DNA of 64,000 bases. Origin: Hymenolepis diminuta. Its lineage: Eukaryota; Platyhelminthes; Cestoda; Cyclophyllidea; Hymenolepididae. Location: NCBI GenBank assembly GCA_900708905.1, contig CAADRB010000016.1, positions 1,832,284-1,896,283 of the forward strand, written 5' to 3'. Positions 11,501-26,500 of this stretch are shown here, in pieces (positions within the stretch are counted from its first letter, which is position 1; the number at the start of each line of letters is the position of its first letter). The translations under genes were made by a program, and so were the position numbers. The notes beneath the pieces were generated by a model. That model was not told the DNA's origin. It saw nothing but the letters and a program-made list of their open reading frames with translations, and searched no databases.

Positions 11501-14500
11501 ATACTATCAACGCTAATACGCTACAGGGATATTGACCACTGATTGGTTGTGTTGGCCTCTGAACGCACGTCTCCACTTGCTCACTACGTGATCGGTTACA
11601 CACCACACTTTCCAGAATGTTCTAGCGCACGTGAGGTTCATTTGACCAACCTTAGTACCGTTGTAAGCTCCACAAGAGATAGGTTATCAGTATTGTTATT
11701 TTACTATTCGATACAATATCAAGTAGCATTTGAGGTTTTGAATGTTCCAGTCAACATATCTTCGTGAAATTAAGTCAATCTTCGAATTGCTTAGCAGAAG
11801 CCAAAGTTTTATAGCATTTTAGAGTTTTGGGAAAAGTCAATAGATACTTCTCACCGTTTTGGTTTAGCGAATAATAAAAAGCGAATCAACCAAGTTTTAC
11901 TCACAAAATATTAAACCTTATTTAGCATTTCAGTGATCAACAACTTATATTACTATTAAAATGCACTATAGAATATAAATGATACGTGTTTTTTTGAAGT
12001 TAAATGAACATTACCTGACCGGGATGAGTCGCAGACGAAATTATTACCATAAAAAACATTAACGAAATCATGCATCTTGCGTGCTTCTAGTTCATGGTTT
12101 TTTCGACGATTATTTTCTACTTTACGTTAATGGAGAGTCCATTAAAACGCTCCTAACTACGAATACATTATAGGAAAAACAGATAAGCCATCTTAAATGT
12201 CTTCTGGTTAAAGCCTTGATGGATGCTCATGAAATGAAGATTTGCGATTCTATTTTAATATTTCATAAAAATTTATATATTTAAGAATAAGTAAACAGTA
12301 ACTCTTGCACTATGCGAAATGCATTGCCTCTGGTCTCATCTGTTTGCTCTCGGTGGTCAAAAGATACAAATAAATCGTAGTGGTATCATCAACAAGGAAA
12401 ATAAATCAATCGGTCAAAGATCGGTGAATTTGGTGAACGTAATCTCACCCATGAAACTGGGAGTCAAATGACGAAGATTGTGCATTACAACATAATAAAG
12501 TAAGTCCTATTCTACTCTCCTGAATTCAAAAGAAAAAAAATAATGATAATCGTTTATTTAAACAATCCATTTAGAAGGATTTCAAAGGCTTTTAAGCGTT
12601 TGAGAGGAATAATAAAAAATAACCGCGACATTAATGAATAGTTTAGACTTGATCAGTTCCAGGTGAAGGCGTACATTTGTAACAAAGGAATTAGCATCCG
12701 GGTTCTCAGTGTCGGTCCACATGATAAACACTCTTTGAGATAGCAACTTGAGTGTAATAGATACAATGTAACACGATGCGATTGAAATAAAATGTGTTCT
12801 CTCTGAGATCTTATGGGTTTTGTACATTGTTCTCAATGCATTATAGATAATGTCATGTAAAGAAATTTGATTAAGGAATTAAATATTTGAACTTACCGGG
12901 GAGAGAACGAAGGCGGGGAATTGGGAGGAGATAATGGAAATGAAGGAAGAGGCAGTAGAGAGAGATTTGGGTGAAAATCCCATCGTTGGGGCATCACGAC
13001 CAGGTTGGGCAAACACATAAGTTAGAAAATTTCCTCCAAAATCGGTTTCAGTGTTTGGACATCTATAAATATTTTTGAAACATTTTAGTATTTATTCAAA
13101 ATTCATTTTCAGGATATTGTAGTATGTGGTAGGATTGTCCATCTTCCCTCGCGATTAAAAAAAATTATGTTTAATCTTGTGATCACTAAAAGACAACAAT
13201 GTTAAAATGAATTTCATTTCATCTTGAAGTTTCCTTATTAGATTAAATATAGCACCCTTTTCTTTAATGGAATTAAAACAAATATTTAATAGACCATGGA
13301 TATGTGAATGATATTTTTGGGCGGTTGGGAAATGGAATTTCTTAAATTCTTATAAAGATCTGTCTTTCCTGCCTATGTAAGTAAGGCACAAATTTCAACA
13401 TAAATAAATGATCAGTTTTCCAAGCACTTAAGATGGGCAGAATTTTATTTTGTACTCTTAGTCTAAATGTTGGTTTTTTTTTCGAAAACATTATTTATGA
13501 TCTTAGTCGTCAAGTGGTTTACATTTATTTTACAGTGAGGATCAATTTCGAAGTTCTTAGCATCGCTAATAGTGAATCCTAACCTTCGCGAATTGGCCAA
13601 TCGATTTTACAAACGAATAGACATATTTCTTTCCCTAACTGAATTAGAGATTCTACAATTTCTGGACATATTTGCCACCCCTTATATGACGGTACGTGAG
13701 TACTAATATGCTATAGGCTTCTCACAGAAGTTTGCCATGATTACAGCAGCCCTGACACAGTATGAAGAAAGGAGAAAACCAGTAGATTTTACCTTTCTTT
13801 GATTAATAAAGAATTGGTGTTTATAGGATAGGTTAGCTACCAGATTACGCAAGTACGGGTATTCGAAATAACCAGTAACTGACAAACGATATCCTTTACA
13901 CAGAATTTCCATGAATTTTGGTCAGAGGCATCAAAATATTCGATATTTCTATTTAGCTCTTCAAATAGTTGAATGCTAAAACTACCGGTATATGTAAAAA
14001 GTTACGAAGCTCACCGAGAATTCGGTCTACGTTAAAATAATGGAATTAAACTCAATCTTATAATATTCTTATCCCCGGATGAGTGCTAGTACGTACAAAC
14101 TTCACTTTTGATTCAATTGCATATGTTTTTTAGGCATTCTTAATTCACCCAGATTGTTGTCTGTATAGTCTGTCATGAAGCAACTGACTGTTGTGACTCA
14201 ATTAGTCTGCGAGAATATTTGATTTGTCCCTTCGCCGACTTTATGACTGATTGGGATCGACCCATTAACAAGGAGCATTGATTATCAATAAATTTTAGGA
14301 TCTATACGGAAACCGCACTCAAAACATGTATCAAGCCAATCAGGGCAAATTACAATTTTGAGAGTGATATTCTACCAAATTACACTATAAATTACTCTAC
14401 GCAGATATTTTCGAAAAGAATTGTAAACTGCTTATGATTCTTATAAGACGCCTTAAATTTGAATACCCTCGTTATCCAAGAATTCTTCCTCTGAATATGT

Positions 14501-17500
14501 GGAAAACTTGATAGAAGAAATAATACTAACCTCATGTCCACTAGATCATATTGCTACCATCTCAACTATTAGAAGGAAAGTGTTGGATGATATGGTCAGC
14601 CATCTGAGTTATTCAAATGAACAATAAATCGTGGACAAGTCGGACAAGATCCCCTAGATATTGAAGTTTGAAACTTTGTAACTTGACGCACTAAGTACAC
14701 ATTGTACAACCTGAGTGCAAAAATCAAATGAGGTAAGATAGCCTCATGATAGCAAGATTCTTTTGATAGCCTGACTCAAATCTCAATTTATACTCGATCC
14801 TTTTTGCTCTTAACATATAGTAAACAATTTTTCGATTCCTTATTTTTAGATATTACTTCCTCTATTGAAAATTTTGAGGTAAGATTCTATCATTGACATG
14901 ATAGATTTCACAAATTTTGAAATGTCGTATGCATGACTTACCCTCGATCGATGATGTTAGCATGCATTACGCCGCCTGAGCTCGCGTGGCAAGATTCCAC
15001 TGCAAACGTCGTGTAAGTTGCTGCAAAAGATGGAACGATGGAACATAGATCAGTTAAAAGGTTCCTATTCTGCGCAATTAGGTGGTTATTCAATACCCAT
15101 TGCTGTGAGTAAATCGTTCTTTTATTGCAAGGAGTTAGGATAGCAAAGTTGCCCTATATGGTAGTTTTGTATCATATTGGTTATCTGCTCAAAATCACCA
15201 AGTCAGAAATGATGATGAGAGAACACCTTCTTTACGACTTTATCGACAAATATTAGTTCGTAGAATAAAATCCTTAGTCTCTTAGCCCCCAAAAATTAAC
15301 CCAGTAAGTCTATAAGAAGAGTTCACTTTGCCACCAGTGCAGGGTGATCTCAACTTTTCTTTATGATTTAAACCAGAAATATTAGTAAACTCTTTATGCA
15401 AAACTTCGCCGATCCCTTAATAGAGTCATGGCTGTGATTGACTCAGGTCCAGTATGATTCGTAAGAAGGCTGAACTACCTTACACTAAGGGCACCAAAAA
15501 CTGTTAATGAAAATTGATGAATCTTAAAGTAATTGAAGGCTTAAGTGCAGCGTGTAACTAAAACTATGAAAGTTTTATGCGGGCCGTCAAAATATAAAAA
15601 GCGTGCGTCCGCCTATTGATAAGGCTGACAGAGCCTACGAGACCACATGTGGGATGTGAATTACCAATCTCGAGTCAAAATAAGGGTTGAGTCTTTGGGC
15701 CCTTTTTGTGGCTTTCCTCCCCCGTTCCAATTTAGCAAGCAGAACTTCTTTTAATCTTCTTTCATGCACACTCTGTATATGTTTGCATGTGTTGTGGATT
15801 AAAAAGGAGTGAATTTGATCTTTATATACTAGCTTAATAAGTTCCTGTTTTAAAAATGTTATAACTAGATAAAAGAAGTCTATCAACTCTATCAGCTCTC
15901 CACTGGTCTACTGCTCTCCAACTGTTAACCGTCACATGGAGTATTTGTCTAGGAATGGGCACCTGTATATACTCGTTACTTATTCTACCTGCTTTAGTGC
16001 TGGCCAATAAAATTGGAAATACTGTTTCTGTAAATGCAAATCTATTATCAGTGATAATAATATCAATAAAGTTCAAGGGACAGAGCGGAATTGTTTTTCA
16101 CCATAGTCATATTTAAAATAGGGCCTATTTCCTTACAAGTGGGATCAAATAGAGTAGCCTTCAATTGTATTGGCGACGCTAGCAGAACCTTTGAGACGAG
16201 TTGTTTAGATGAAGAAACAGCTTTGAGGGAGAGATCAAACGCAGCTGGAGTTGGTCTCACATTGTCCAAATTCCACTGATCAGACAGCCGTTGGGACCTG
16301 TGTATGCAAACGATAAGATGCAGCTATGGAGTATAAAAGAGCCATTACAGAGCGCTATCTAAGTTACCCCAACAGTATATTTAGTTTGAGTGATGGTGAG
16401 TGGTGGCTTTTGTGCATTTGGATGCTTCACTTAATCTTGAAAGACCAACTTTAACGATTTTCTACTTGGTATACTCATTTGTGGGAAGAAATTGAAGAAG
16501 TTGAGAAAGCAGCAATTCAGAAAAAATAATACAGAAATTCTAGGATACTGAGGGAGTCGAATAACCATCTCCACTATAATTAAATTTGTCTTCCCTATTT
16601 CTTCATCGATTTTATTAAATAATTTTCTTTTTTATCAAAACACCAAAATGCTGAAAAACATGACCCTAAGTCTATTCTTTGCATTGGGATGGGCAGTTCA
16701 CATTCCACTAATGGTTTTCAAGTTGTCTGTCAATTATATTAATATGCGGATCCATTTAAACATTATTCGGGCTGGAAATGCTATTAAACCGGCTTTGGGT
16801 TGGCCTTCAACCATCAAATATATGAAGAGATTTTAATTCGTGAAAACTACTATTATGTACATTAATTTAAAAGTTCGTAAAAATTACATTTACCGTTACT
16901 GATTAAAGGTAGAGGGATTATGACATTTAGAGGTTTAAGCATAACCCTAAGGTGTGATCACGATTGAGCCTTGGAGAGTATTCCGTTCAGTTAAGGCTCA
17001 GCTTTAAAGGAGTTGCAGATATTGGTTCTCAGGACCGAAGACGTATCTGGTAGGTAAAGAAGACCTACACACTTATTTACTAATTTTAATAGGTTAGATG
17101 GTTTCACAGGACCGTTAATTGACATTTTGTATTTTAATAGCGCAATAAATAGCCTTTTTTGAATTAATAAATCATCTTTAAAGTAATTTATTTTGTTTCA
17201 GTCGATATTATATTGACGATTAAGCCTTATATAAAAAATAAAATGCTTCTAATATGCCTAAAAGTATGTTGATTCAAAATAAGCATTCAGTGGCTTTAAG
17301 TTTTCTATCTCATTCCCACCTCTCTACCCCAAAAGTCAGCTTACCTCTTTACGCCGAAGTATTTACACCAAAGTAGCCTGATATTCATATACATTAGTTA
17401 TAAGTTCCTAATAAGGCATGGGTGAGAACTGATAAAATGTACTCTACCTGATCATTCACGCAGATATCGCCGCTGCTGTTAGCTTAAAACAATGTCCACT

Positions 17501-20500
17501 GAACATAAAATGTGTATTCACTCTTATTCTTATTAAAAACAAGAAGAGCAAGTAATTTTAGGCGTGGATAGGAAGGAGGAGGTTGTCAAGTAAGCACACA
17601 GTTGAGTGAGCAGGAAACACCTAATCCCTGGTGATTGTACCGTCGCAAACCATTGTTTCTCAATCCCTTTCTCTGCGCCAAGAGAAGAGTACAGGCGAAA
17701 TAATAACTGCGTATGTTATTGTCTCTCACTTGTTCTCTCACTAACTTATTTTGACAGCTCGTGTTGACAGAGGAAACATAAGGAGAATGGGCGATAGAGT
17801 GTTGTGAGATGATACGAGGAGGTAGATTATTTATAGCTGCGGAAATTGAGTTCACAATGATTTAAAGGTTGATTTTTGAAGACACGGGATAGGTGAAAAG
17901 ACTTAATATATGAATGATATGGAAAAAATGCTTTCGACTTAGAAGAACCGTTCGGAATAAATTATGACGAATTCTAAATCATCTCCTTCATGAAAATTTT
18001 CAGACGGTTAACTGATCAAGAACATATCAAGTTATTGTCATACTGTGAGGCCTGGAAACTTTTGGAACAAGTACGAATGTGACGAAAGACGCTACAGAAG
18101 TATGCAAAGACCTTTAGCAGCCATTCTGCGAAACTTATGATCCCAAGGCCTATAATAAAGTTTTGAAGGGATTAAGAAACTGCAGGCGCATATTTGTGCA
18201 TAAATTGAATTTCAGCTGAGACCTCGATGTTATTTTCTTTTTCATCAAATCATTTGAATTTTAAAATAGGGTTTCTTCTCAATCACTCTGTTATTCATAA
18301 ATTAAAGTGTCTTTTTAACTGCGTTTAGAAGAATAATTAATAATCAAGTTTGACGCTCCTAACTGACTTCTTTTTGGTGTCTCATAACAATCAAAAGTTC
18401 AGTGATTAAATGTCATTATCTGTAATTCAGTTTTTGCATAATTAACAAACATTCCAAAACATGGAACACTTCCAATAACCATTAGAAATTCCCAAGCCCA
18501 TTTGAAGATGCACTCAAAATGCTCGACTTTGGTAGAGGAAAGGTATCGTGAAGTCATTCTTACGGGGAAATCATGTTATACAACCTCTCATGCTGACCAA
18601 AATTAGCCAGGATTGTTGGTTATCCACACCACTGGATGGATGGAAATTGATCTTGTGACCTTTGACTGGACGGACGTGCGCATTGGCCGCTGCGCCATTG
18701 CAAACAATAACCAATGGCAGTTTTTAATACATGTCAACAAATGAATAACTGAATGCAAAAGCAGCACGAATGATGAAAAGATCAACATGTACGGTTATGA
18801 TAACCAATTTGACTGCATTTGCGCCGGTTCATTCGACCTCGTCAAAATAAAATAGTTATAAAATATTAACGTCTAATTATTTAAGGGATAGCCAATTTGA
18901 TGTTCGGATGCACAAAATGCGTATAAGGTGTAAGAAGTTCTCGTTACCACAAAACCCATGACGAATTTAAGGCGGATGTTCAAGTCAGATATTTTGCGCT
19001 AAATTACCTACTTCTGCAGGGATGGGCCTCCCACAAGCCCAATGCTCTATAATGGTCGTATCTTGCCCACTTTTTGCCGTAGATACTCGAGATATCCTTG
19101 ATCTATCTATTATTTCTCTCTCCTAATCGCCGCTTTACAACTTCACCACGGTCTCCACTTCATTTTGTTGTGCCTTGGAGATTACAACAAGATGGATAGG
19201 CAATAGATTATGTAGACGCTCTGAAGCCACGCATAACACTCCTTAGACACCTTCCTTTTCAACACATTTTTACACTCACGCATACATTTTAGTCAAGTTC
19301 ATTAGATGGTTGCCATCGTGAATTCCGATAATTTTTAAATTTAATTTTAGAAATATTGCAGAGCAGTAGATTTTAATTCAGCAACATTATTTGGTATAAA
19401 ATCTATATGTGATTACCGATTTCATTCAGCAGATACACCTCAGACCTGACGGAAAAACACAAAAATCTACAAGCTGCAAATCGATTTTCAGCGCCATTTT
19501 TGAAGGTGGGGGAGATAACGCTGATAAATGATTTAATGGGTGATGAGATGAAAAATAGCAAAATCTAGCCAATCTACATATTTGTAATTATCTTAGTCCC
19601 TAATTGACCTATCGGAACTGATGAGATGATGCATGAGGTCAGTGTTAAAGACACTAGCAATCTTCACCAGTCTGATTGAAAGTATTTCCATGGTTATTGA
19701 TCGGTGTGTTTCCAACCTCTCCTAGATATTCATCTTAATGCTGAATTCTGTGTAAATTGGTTCTTCGTAAATACATATTTTCTCATTCTGATCATCATCG
19801 CAACCATCAGCCATGCATCTTGTCTTTATGGATATAGTTAAGTAAATAACCGGGGAGAAATGTCATAGTAAGTCATTCCGATTTTTGAATGTGCATAAAT
19901 GGCTCATCAGGAATTTAAATTGCCGCCTATTATTTGAAATGACTTAAATAAATTCAGACTGAATTCTTACCAAAGACCCTCTGATTGTTGCCGTTGTGAG
20001 GTCTGATGATCACGGGATTTAATTTTAGACATACTGCTACTACCGCTTCTAGTAACAGTTATAGTGGACGCTGCTGATTTGGCCAAAGCAGCATTACTGG
20101 TTACATTGGCGACAGCGGCGGAGGCGGAGGAGCGAATGAATGTTGAGCAGCGGAGATCAAAACGCACGTCAATGCTGCTTTGCCACACATGAGCATCCGT
20201 TCTTACCTCCAAAAGTCCCTTCATACTCACCACTGTCTGTTGGCGAGTTGAAAAAACAAACATTCATGCATGAGATTAAACAATTATTCTCAAATACCAA
20301 AAGCATATGTCGAATTTACCATTTAAACCGGAATTAATTGTAGCAGGTAGTTAGTAGGATTGAAATGAATTGGATTCGATCATAAAAACTTAAAATTTCA
20401 AATAAGTAAATAGCGTAGTTACTACTATTTTTAATGCATTATAATTTAATTTGATGAATTACCTAAAAGGTAACTTAATAAATGTTAAAGTGCACTGAAA

Positions 20501-23500
20501 TTGAATGTCTCTCTATGACTCTGCTGGGATAATTGAGTGGGAGTTGAATAAAACTGCTAATTGTTAATTGGTAAATTGTAAAATTAGAAATATTTTTGTT
20601 TCATCATGAGTAATAATGATAATAATAACAATAATTCTAGTTCTTGGGGTTAACACGCACCTCTTCACTTATTTTGATTGTAATTGCACTACTTGATATG
20701 AAATCATTTAGAAATCCAGGGCAAATTCTTGAAATTGGAACTTTGAAATATTTGTACACGTGGCAGTGAATTATGACTATTTGCAAAAGTAAAGATATAA
20801 TGGTGGAATTAGCGTTGAAGACAAGCAAGCGTCTTCCGATGGCTTTGAATACTAACTGTAGAACTCCCCAAACCCATTGTTATGAAATAATTACAACCGA
20901 TTGATCTCTGAAAGAGACGAAATGACAGCGTAAATTACAGAGACTGTCCCTTCGGTCACCGTAAGCTTTAAAAAGACTTGGCATATTAAAATTGTGTAAT
21001 TAATGACATACGCACTCAAAAACGGAATGGAAATCATTTCCTCTTCACACTTATTGTATATTCACTCAAAAGAATACGATAGCAAATATGAAATTCGTGT
21101 ATTACGGTATTAATTATAAAGGAAATCTTCAGAGTGTGTAGCAAGCTAAATTTTTAAAATAAAATTTATTACCTCATTTTTAAAGTACATCAGTCCGCAA
21201 GGCAGTCGATTTTGACTTTTATCCACATCCAGATTCACACAAAAATTTCGAAGAGGTCCCAACTCCCATCCCGAGGCAACTAGAAGTGTGCCATCATGAG
21301 CGAAGTCGTAAGGTTTCAACACACAGTTTCTTGAAATTACAGCGTCTGCTTGTCGTTCACCGGTTAAGTAGGCGATAGCGGTGCCATCTGTTAGAGATTG
21401 GTGGAGCTGTTGATAAGGTGGCCAATTTGGAGGAAGAAAACAGGCCAGAAATCGATTCGGTGAGCACGAAACATGAACTGAAAGTGCAAAAAAAACGTTA
21501 TCCACTGCAAAGCAATACAGAATTCTATTAGTACAAGTGTTGTAGGCCAAATCGAATATTTACGAAGCATTTAATGGAGTACACTAAGAATATATTCAGT
21601 GCATTCATAAGTTCATCCTCCATACACTGAACCATTGATCATTTGGATTCTTCAGTGAGACTTGGGAATGAAAAACCACCCACTGCTACCAATATTAAAC
21701 AACCAGTTTGACGATCATCATTTATTTTCTCAATAGTGGACCGTAACAAATGTTTTTCCTTCCTGTTCTAGAGTGTGAATAGTTTGTGGCTATATTAGGA
21801 AACAACTAAGCAAGTTATAAAAACAGGGGAAGTATCTAAGCACGGAGAAAGATAGAAAAGTTCGATTGGAGAGATGGAAGTCATAATATCAAGATGGACT
21901 ATTTGGGGTGCTTGTATGTTTCGTTAATTGTGTGATAGACGAGTTCAATTTAAGAACTGAGGCTCAGATTGTTTGATAATTGAAAGGTCAATACATTTAA
22001 CTGGATGATTTTTCCGGTCATCTTGATATATCTGCTCCTTCTGGCGGTGAAAGATCAGCGACTAGGTAGCTGATAAGCTTTTGAAGAGCTTACTCAAGAT
22101 GAAACCCCATAAAAAGAATAATAATTTTAACAATAAACTTAGTCCATAAGGATTTCCTTCATATTCGACGTATGAAATACCTGATATAATATTTGAAGGA
22201 TTGAAGTTGCTCTAATCCTCTCCACACTAACTGCAGAAAATTTAAGTACAGAAGGTCCGAAGAATATTCCATTTAATCCTTCGAATGGTGTTCGAACAAG
22301 ACTTAAGGGCTGTTAAAAATATACATCTTAATACCATCAATTTGATTAAAACCATTCCATTTTGAGCAGAGATATTTCATTGCATATGAAAGAAAAAAAA
22401 CTCATCCCAAAGTAGTCATTATTACAAAATAATTACTAGTTCGAAATGAATAACGGAAAGTTCAAGACACAGGAATAGCAGCAAACAGAAATAACTGCAA
22501 AATGAATTAAATTTTAAATTATTATTAATTTTTAAAAATTATTGAGAATTTCACAATTTATGCTCGTTATTCAAATTCATGAAATTTAGATTGAATTTAC
22601 GAAATTGGATGAAAGTTATTCGCTATTACAATTGTTGGAGTAAAGTGTAGTCCAATAATCCATTAGACATACCAAAGAATAGTTGAGTCTCTTTTCTCCC
22701 CATCTTTGTTGCTATAAGAGTAGTTAGAGTGATTACCCTAGGGAAATAACTTCTCCACTCACTTCCTTTTTTATTTTTCCCCAAATTAAGTACTAGGAGC
22801 ATCCCACTTTCCTCCCCACATAATAATATGGGGCTAAATAATGACAGACCCCATTAGTATCTACCCGGTTTTCTCTGCTGGCATGCTACTACTCTGTTGG
22901 ACTAATGGAATGTCTAAGAAAGAACGGATGGGAGCACCTTCCACTCCTGCTCCTCACTTGCTCTCATTAACGTATTCCTTTTCTCTCAACACCCCAACAC
23001 ACATACTCTAAAACCATTGTTTTTAGGTAGAGTTGTAAATTAAGTTTGGTGGGCGAAGAGTTGTACGGTGATATTGATGAAAATTCTGTTTGTCTCAGAA
23101 TGGCTAGATTTGTAGAAAATTATTTACAACTGTCGAATAATGAAAGTCGGTAGAAATGAAAATTGTTCATATTTGTTAATAGTACTATCTTCTTTATCAC
23201 AGATTAAAACTTGATTCAATCGTGAAATTGTGCAGTATGATACTTTTAAATATTTACATCGAAATAATAGTTTATTTAAAGAACGCCCTGTTTGTTTTCA
23301 GGTTCCAAGATGTAAGATCTACAATGATCTGTGGTGATTTATTTCGTACTGACTATTATCTGATTATATTGAACCGTTGATTAGTTTTGAAGAGTGTTAA
23401 ATATATTTCGTCCAAGGTTTACAAGAATCTGGGAAAAATGATTTTACTTATTGTCACTGAAACGGCTGAAAATCGCGAATAACCCAAACTTATCGAAAGG

Positions 23501-26500
23501 AATTTTCTTCACTTTCTGAAGCTCCTGACTAGACGAAATCCTTTTAATAAAACACGACTAAGTCGATATTAAATTGTGCGTATTTAACTACACATGAAGC
23601 CAAAAAGAACTCCAGTGATCACCCCTAAGAGGTGCCTAAATCACATCTTTGTTTGTTGCATGAATTATAACTTTACACGATACGCTTGACGACAGGAGGA
23701 AGTCAAACACATTCAAGTAGATATATTTCAAATGGAGTTACGATTTGGCTAAACACTGAGAAACTGGATATCACACGTGTGGTTGTTTCTATTCTCTGGT
23801 TTCAATAACCTGAACCAACATTTCTGAAGCCTCTTCGATTTAAAACCATGCATTTTGTAGGCTATTTGTGAGAGGAGTTAAAAATCTGAAAACAGTGAAG
23901 ATTTATCGATGAGACTTGACCGAGAAATCTCTAAAATGGTTGACATCCTTATCATCGTCATCGGTGTATATAAGTGAAAATGCACTTTGAATTTGTATTA
24001 GTCAGGTAAGGTTATCAAAGAAAACCACGGATCCTGAGTAAAATGGATTTTTTTGTTCATTAGACTTCACGGACACCTTTTGACTTGTTCTCCAAGGTTT
24101 TGATGTGCCCAAATATTCCTGTTTTGTCATTTAATTTAAATTTAATTTACAAAACACAGTTTTCTATCCTAAGTTACCAATCAAATCGGAATTGTTCTTT
24201 TTCTTTCATTAAAAATACATTAAGCGAAGCATTTCTAGTGAAAAAAGCGAAAATGTGCTTCTCGCCCAATAATTTATAATTCAAATCAATGTTCTCTCCC
24301 GTATCAAAAAGACAAAACAAAGCCTTAATGATACTTTAGTCCAAAGGACGGGGATCAGGAATTTAAGAAATATTGATTATCTAAACCTGAAAGCAGAATA
24401 TTATGATGGGCTAGATTCAAAAATATGATTAAATTTTGCATTCCCGACATAATTTCAAAAAAATTGGAAAATTTTGGACAAATTTAAAACTTTTTACTGA
24501 TTAAGAGGAACCCTTTTTAGGCTCTGACGGAATTCTCTTTGTCATACCACAGCGGACAGCATTTGGATTTCAACTAATCTATTCTTCTTAATTAAGGTGA
24601 GCATACAATACTAGCGCCACTCATTCTGGTTTCTACGTTAATGTCTGATGAGGAGCACAATTTATAATATATCAAATAATTAAACGAGAAAAAAAATGAA
24701 GAATTCTTCTTCTATCTCATTTCTGACATTTTAAAATCATCTCACTCTTCCTAATATCTTCTCTTTCTACTCTTAACTTGGAACAAAGAGTTTTTATGAA
24801 TAAATTGATATGCCTATAAAACAATGCATATAAAACAATGTTTTAAGGCAAAACCTTTTCCCCCCTCATCAATAAAACACCTCGACATAGTTGGCGGGTA
24901 GAAATATTTGTAATTTGTCCTTACCTCAAATTATTTACTCATTTCAGTTGAACTTCCATGTTAAATATACATCTACAAAATTAAAAATTTAGCACATAAT
25001 TGTTTAAATTATATTTCTGGCTCCATTAAAACAGGGATAAACTAATTCAAGTTTGTCGATTCGTAAAAGATAGACTTTGGGTAAAATGAAAGGGGAGTTT
25101 CAGTTTTATGAGGAATAGATGGCATTTGTGACATTCTAAAGTATCCAAGCTGAAATTCATTTTTACTTTAAATGCGCACATTTGAGGCCTGTCTTTTACA
25201 CAAATTATTGCTTTTTATTCCTTGTAGCGATAATTTGTCGTTTTAATTTCCCCAAAACTATTTCAAAAAGGTTTTGAAACGTCGTTTTTCTATTAACATT
25301 GAATGCTTAATGGCGAAACATGGAATAAGGACAGTTGTCATTTATTCAGAGCGCAGTTATTATTAAAATATATCGTAACTTTTCAAAGAGTATAAAAGAA
25401 CAATAATCATCAGAGGCGTTTAAGGATGCATGGAAATAATGTTACTCAAAGCAATTAAAGATCTAAGAACGGAGGTAGATAGTAGGTTGGATTTTCAAAA
25501 AGTACATATCGTTCAGTTATCAGGTGGTTTAGTGGCAGCCTTTGCAAAGTCAGAGGCCGCGAGATCAATGTACATCCAATGGTGCGGGTGATCAATCGCA
25601 CTGGTTAAATCTGGTGAACAAGAGAGGCGGTAAAATTTGATTTTATCGTAAGAGCGGCCCATTCTCCCCAAGTCACGTGTTGCTAACACTTCCTCTAACG
25701 GACTTTGAAAGTATGATATATCTTGCAAGATAAATTTTACTCTGCAAAAGCAAAATTATATAAGTTTGTATTGCCCTGCTAGTCCCATTGATGTAAAAGA
25801 CGGAATCTAATAGATTGCAACCATACCAGTCAGCATCCCTGTAACTCCACAGACGGAAGTGACACCTCTACTAACCATTGGAACTTGAAGAATTCCGGGT
25901 GTATGCCTTCTTCCTCTATCAGACAAATGTAAGATGGTTTGAGAAACGTGCAGAAAAATATATGCCTTTGATGTTCAAAATTAATATCTGGTGTCACTGT
26001 TGTGGGGATGACATTGCAAGTGACCTATAACCAAAAGCATAGGCTTCGGGAAGGCTTTGGAGACAGATTGACGCCATTGAAATCTTACGTAATCTAGAAA
26101 TTTTAGGTTCCAGCGTCGAAATATATAAATTTCCAAATTATCTTTCTATTAAGTGTTATATAAACCATTGCCTACCTCATCTAAATCGCATCTTTGATAT
26201 GACCTTTTGATTTAATCAACTTAACGAAAAATCTTTCAATGTCAAACATTTTCCCCTGATCAGTAGACGTAATGATCAGAGAATATTTGTCTACTTAATT
26301 CTAGCTTCTGGTAAAATTTTTAATGAACCTTCTTAGATAATGCTTATTCTATCTGATTCCTGAAAGCGTAGCAGCATTTTTTTTCCATAGTCCCTTTTCG
26401 GAAGATTATCGATTTTCCTTAATATTGTTAATACATTTACTCACATTGATACTAAGGGAGTAATTATTAATCGAATGTTTTAAATGGGACCAGATCATGG

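Larger units (their letters stand above)
16298..19970 (-). other. ZP gene intron (3.7 kb) with nested ORF and SINE
   Basis: It holds a small + strand ORF (16648-16836), a GC-richer minus ORF at 17586-17855 that does not fit the splicing phase, and a SINE copy at about 18600-18730. Confidence 0.6.

Noticed and set aside
15635..16076. Overlapping minus ORFs next to the ZP-C exon
   Set aside because: They lie past the phase-1 donor at 16137. The true continuation is the exon at 14942-15020, which restores the ZP-C block.
17586..17855. 89-codon minus ORF in a ZP intron
   Set aside because: It needs phase 1 while the flanking exons meet in phase 2. Splicing it in would cause an early stop. No family was recognised.
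20637..20828. Minus ORF with splice-like ends (RICPGFLNDFISSSAITI) between two ZP-N exons
   Set aside because: Both possible acceptors give phase 1 or 2, but the neighbouring exons join directly in phase 0 and already form a complete ZP-N end.
25513..25728. 71-codon minus ORF, GC-rich
   Set aside because: It coincides with a SINE-like element carrying a perfect A box on the opposite strand, which explains the GC content.
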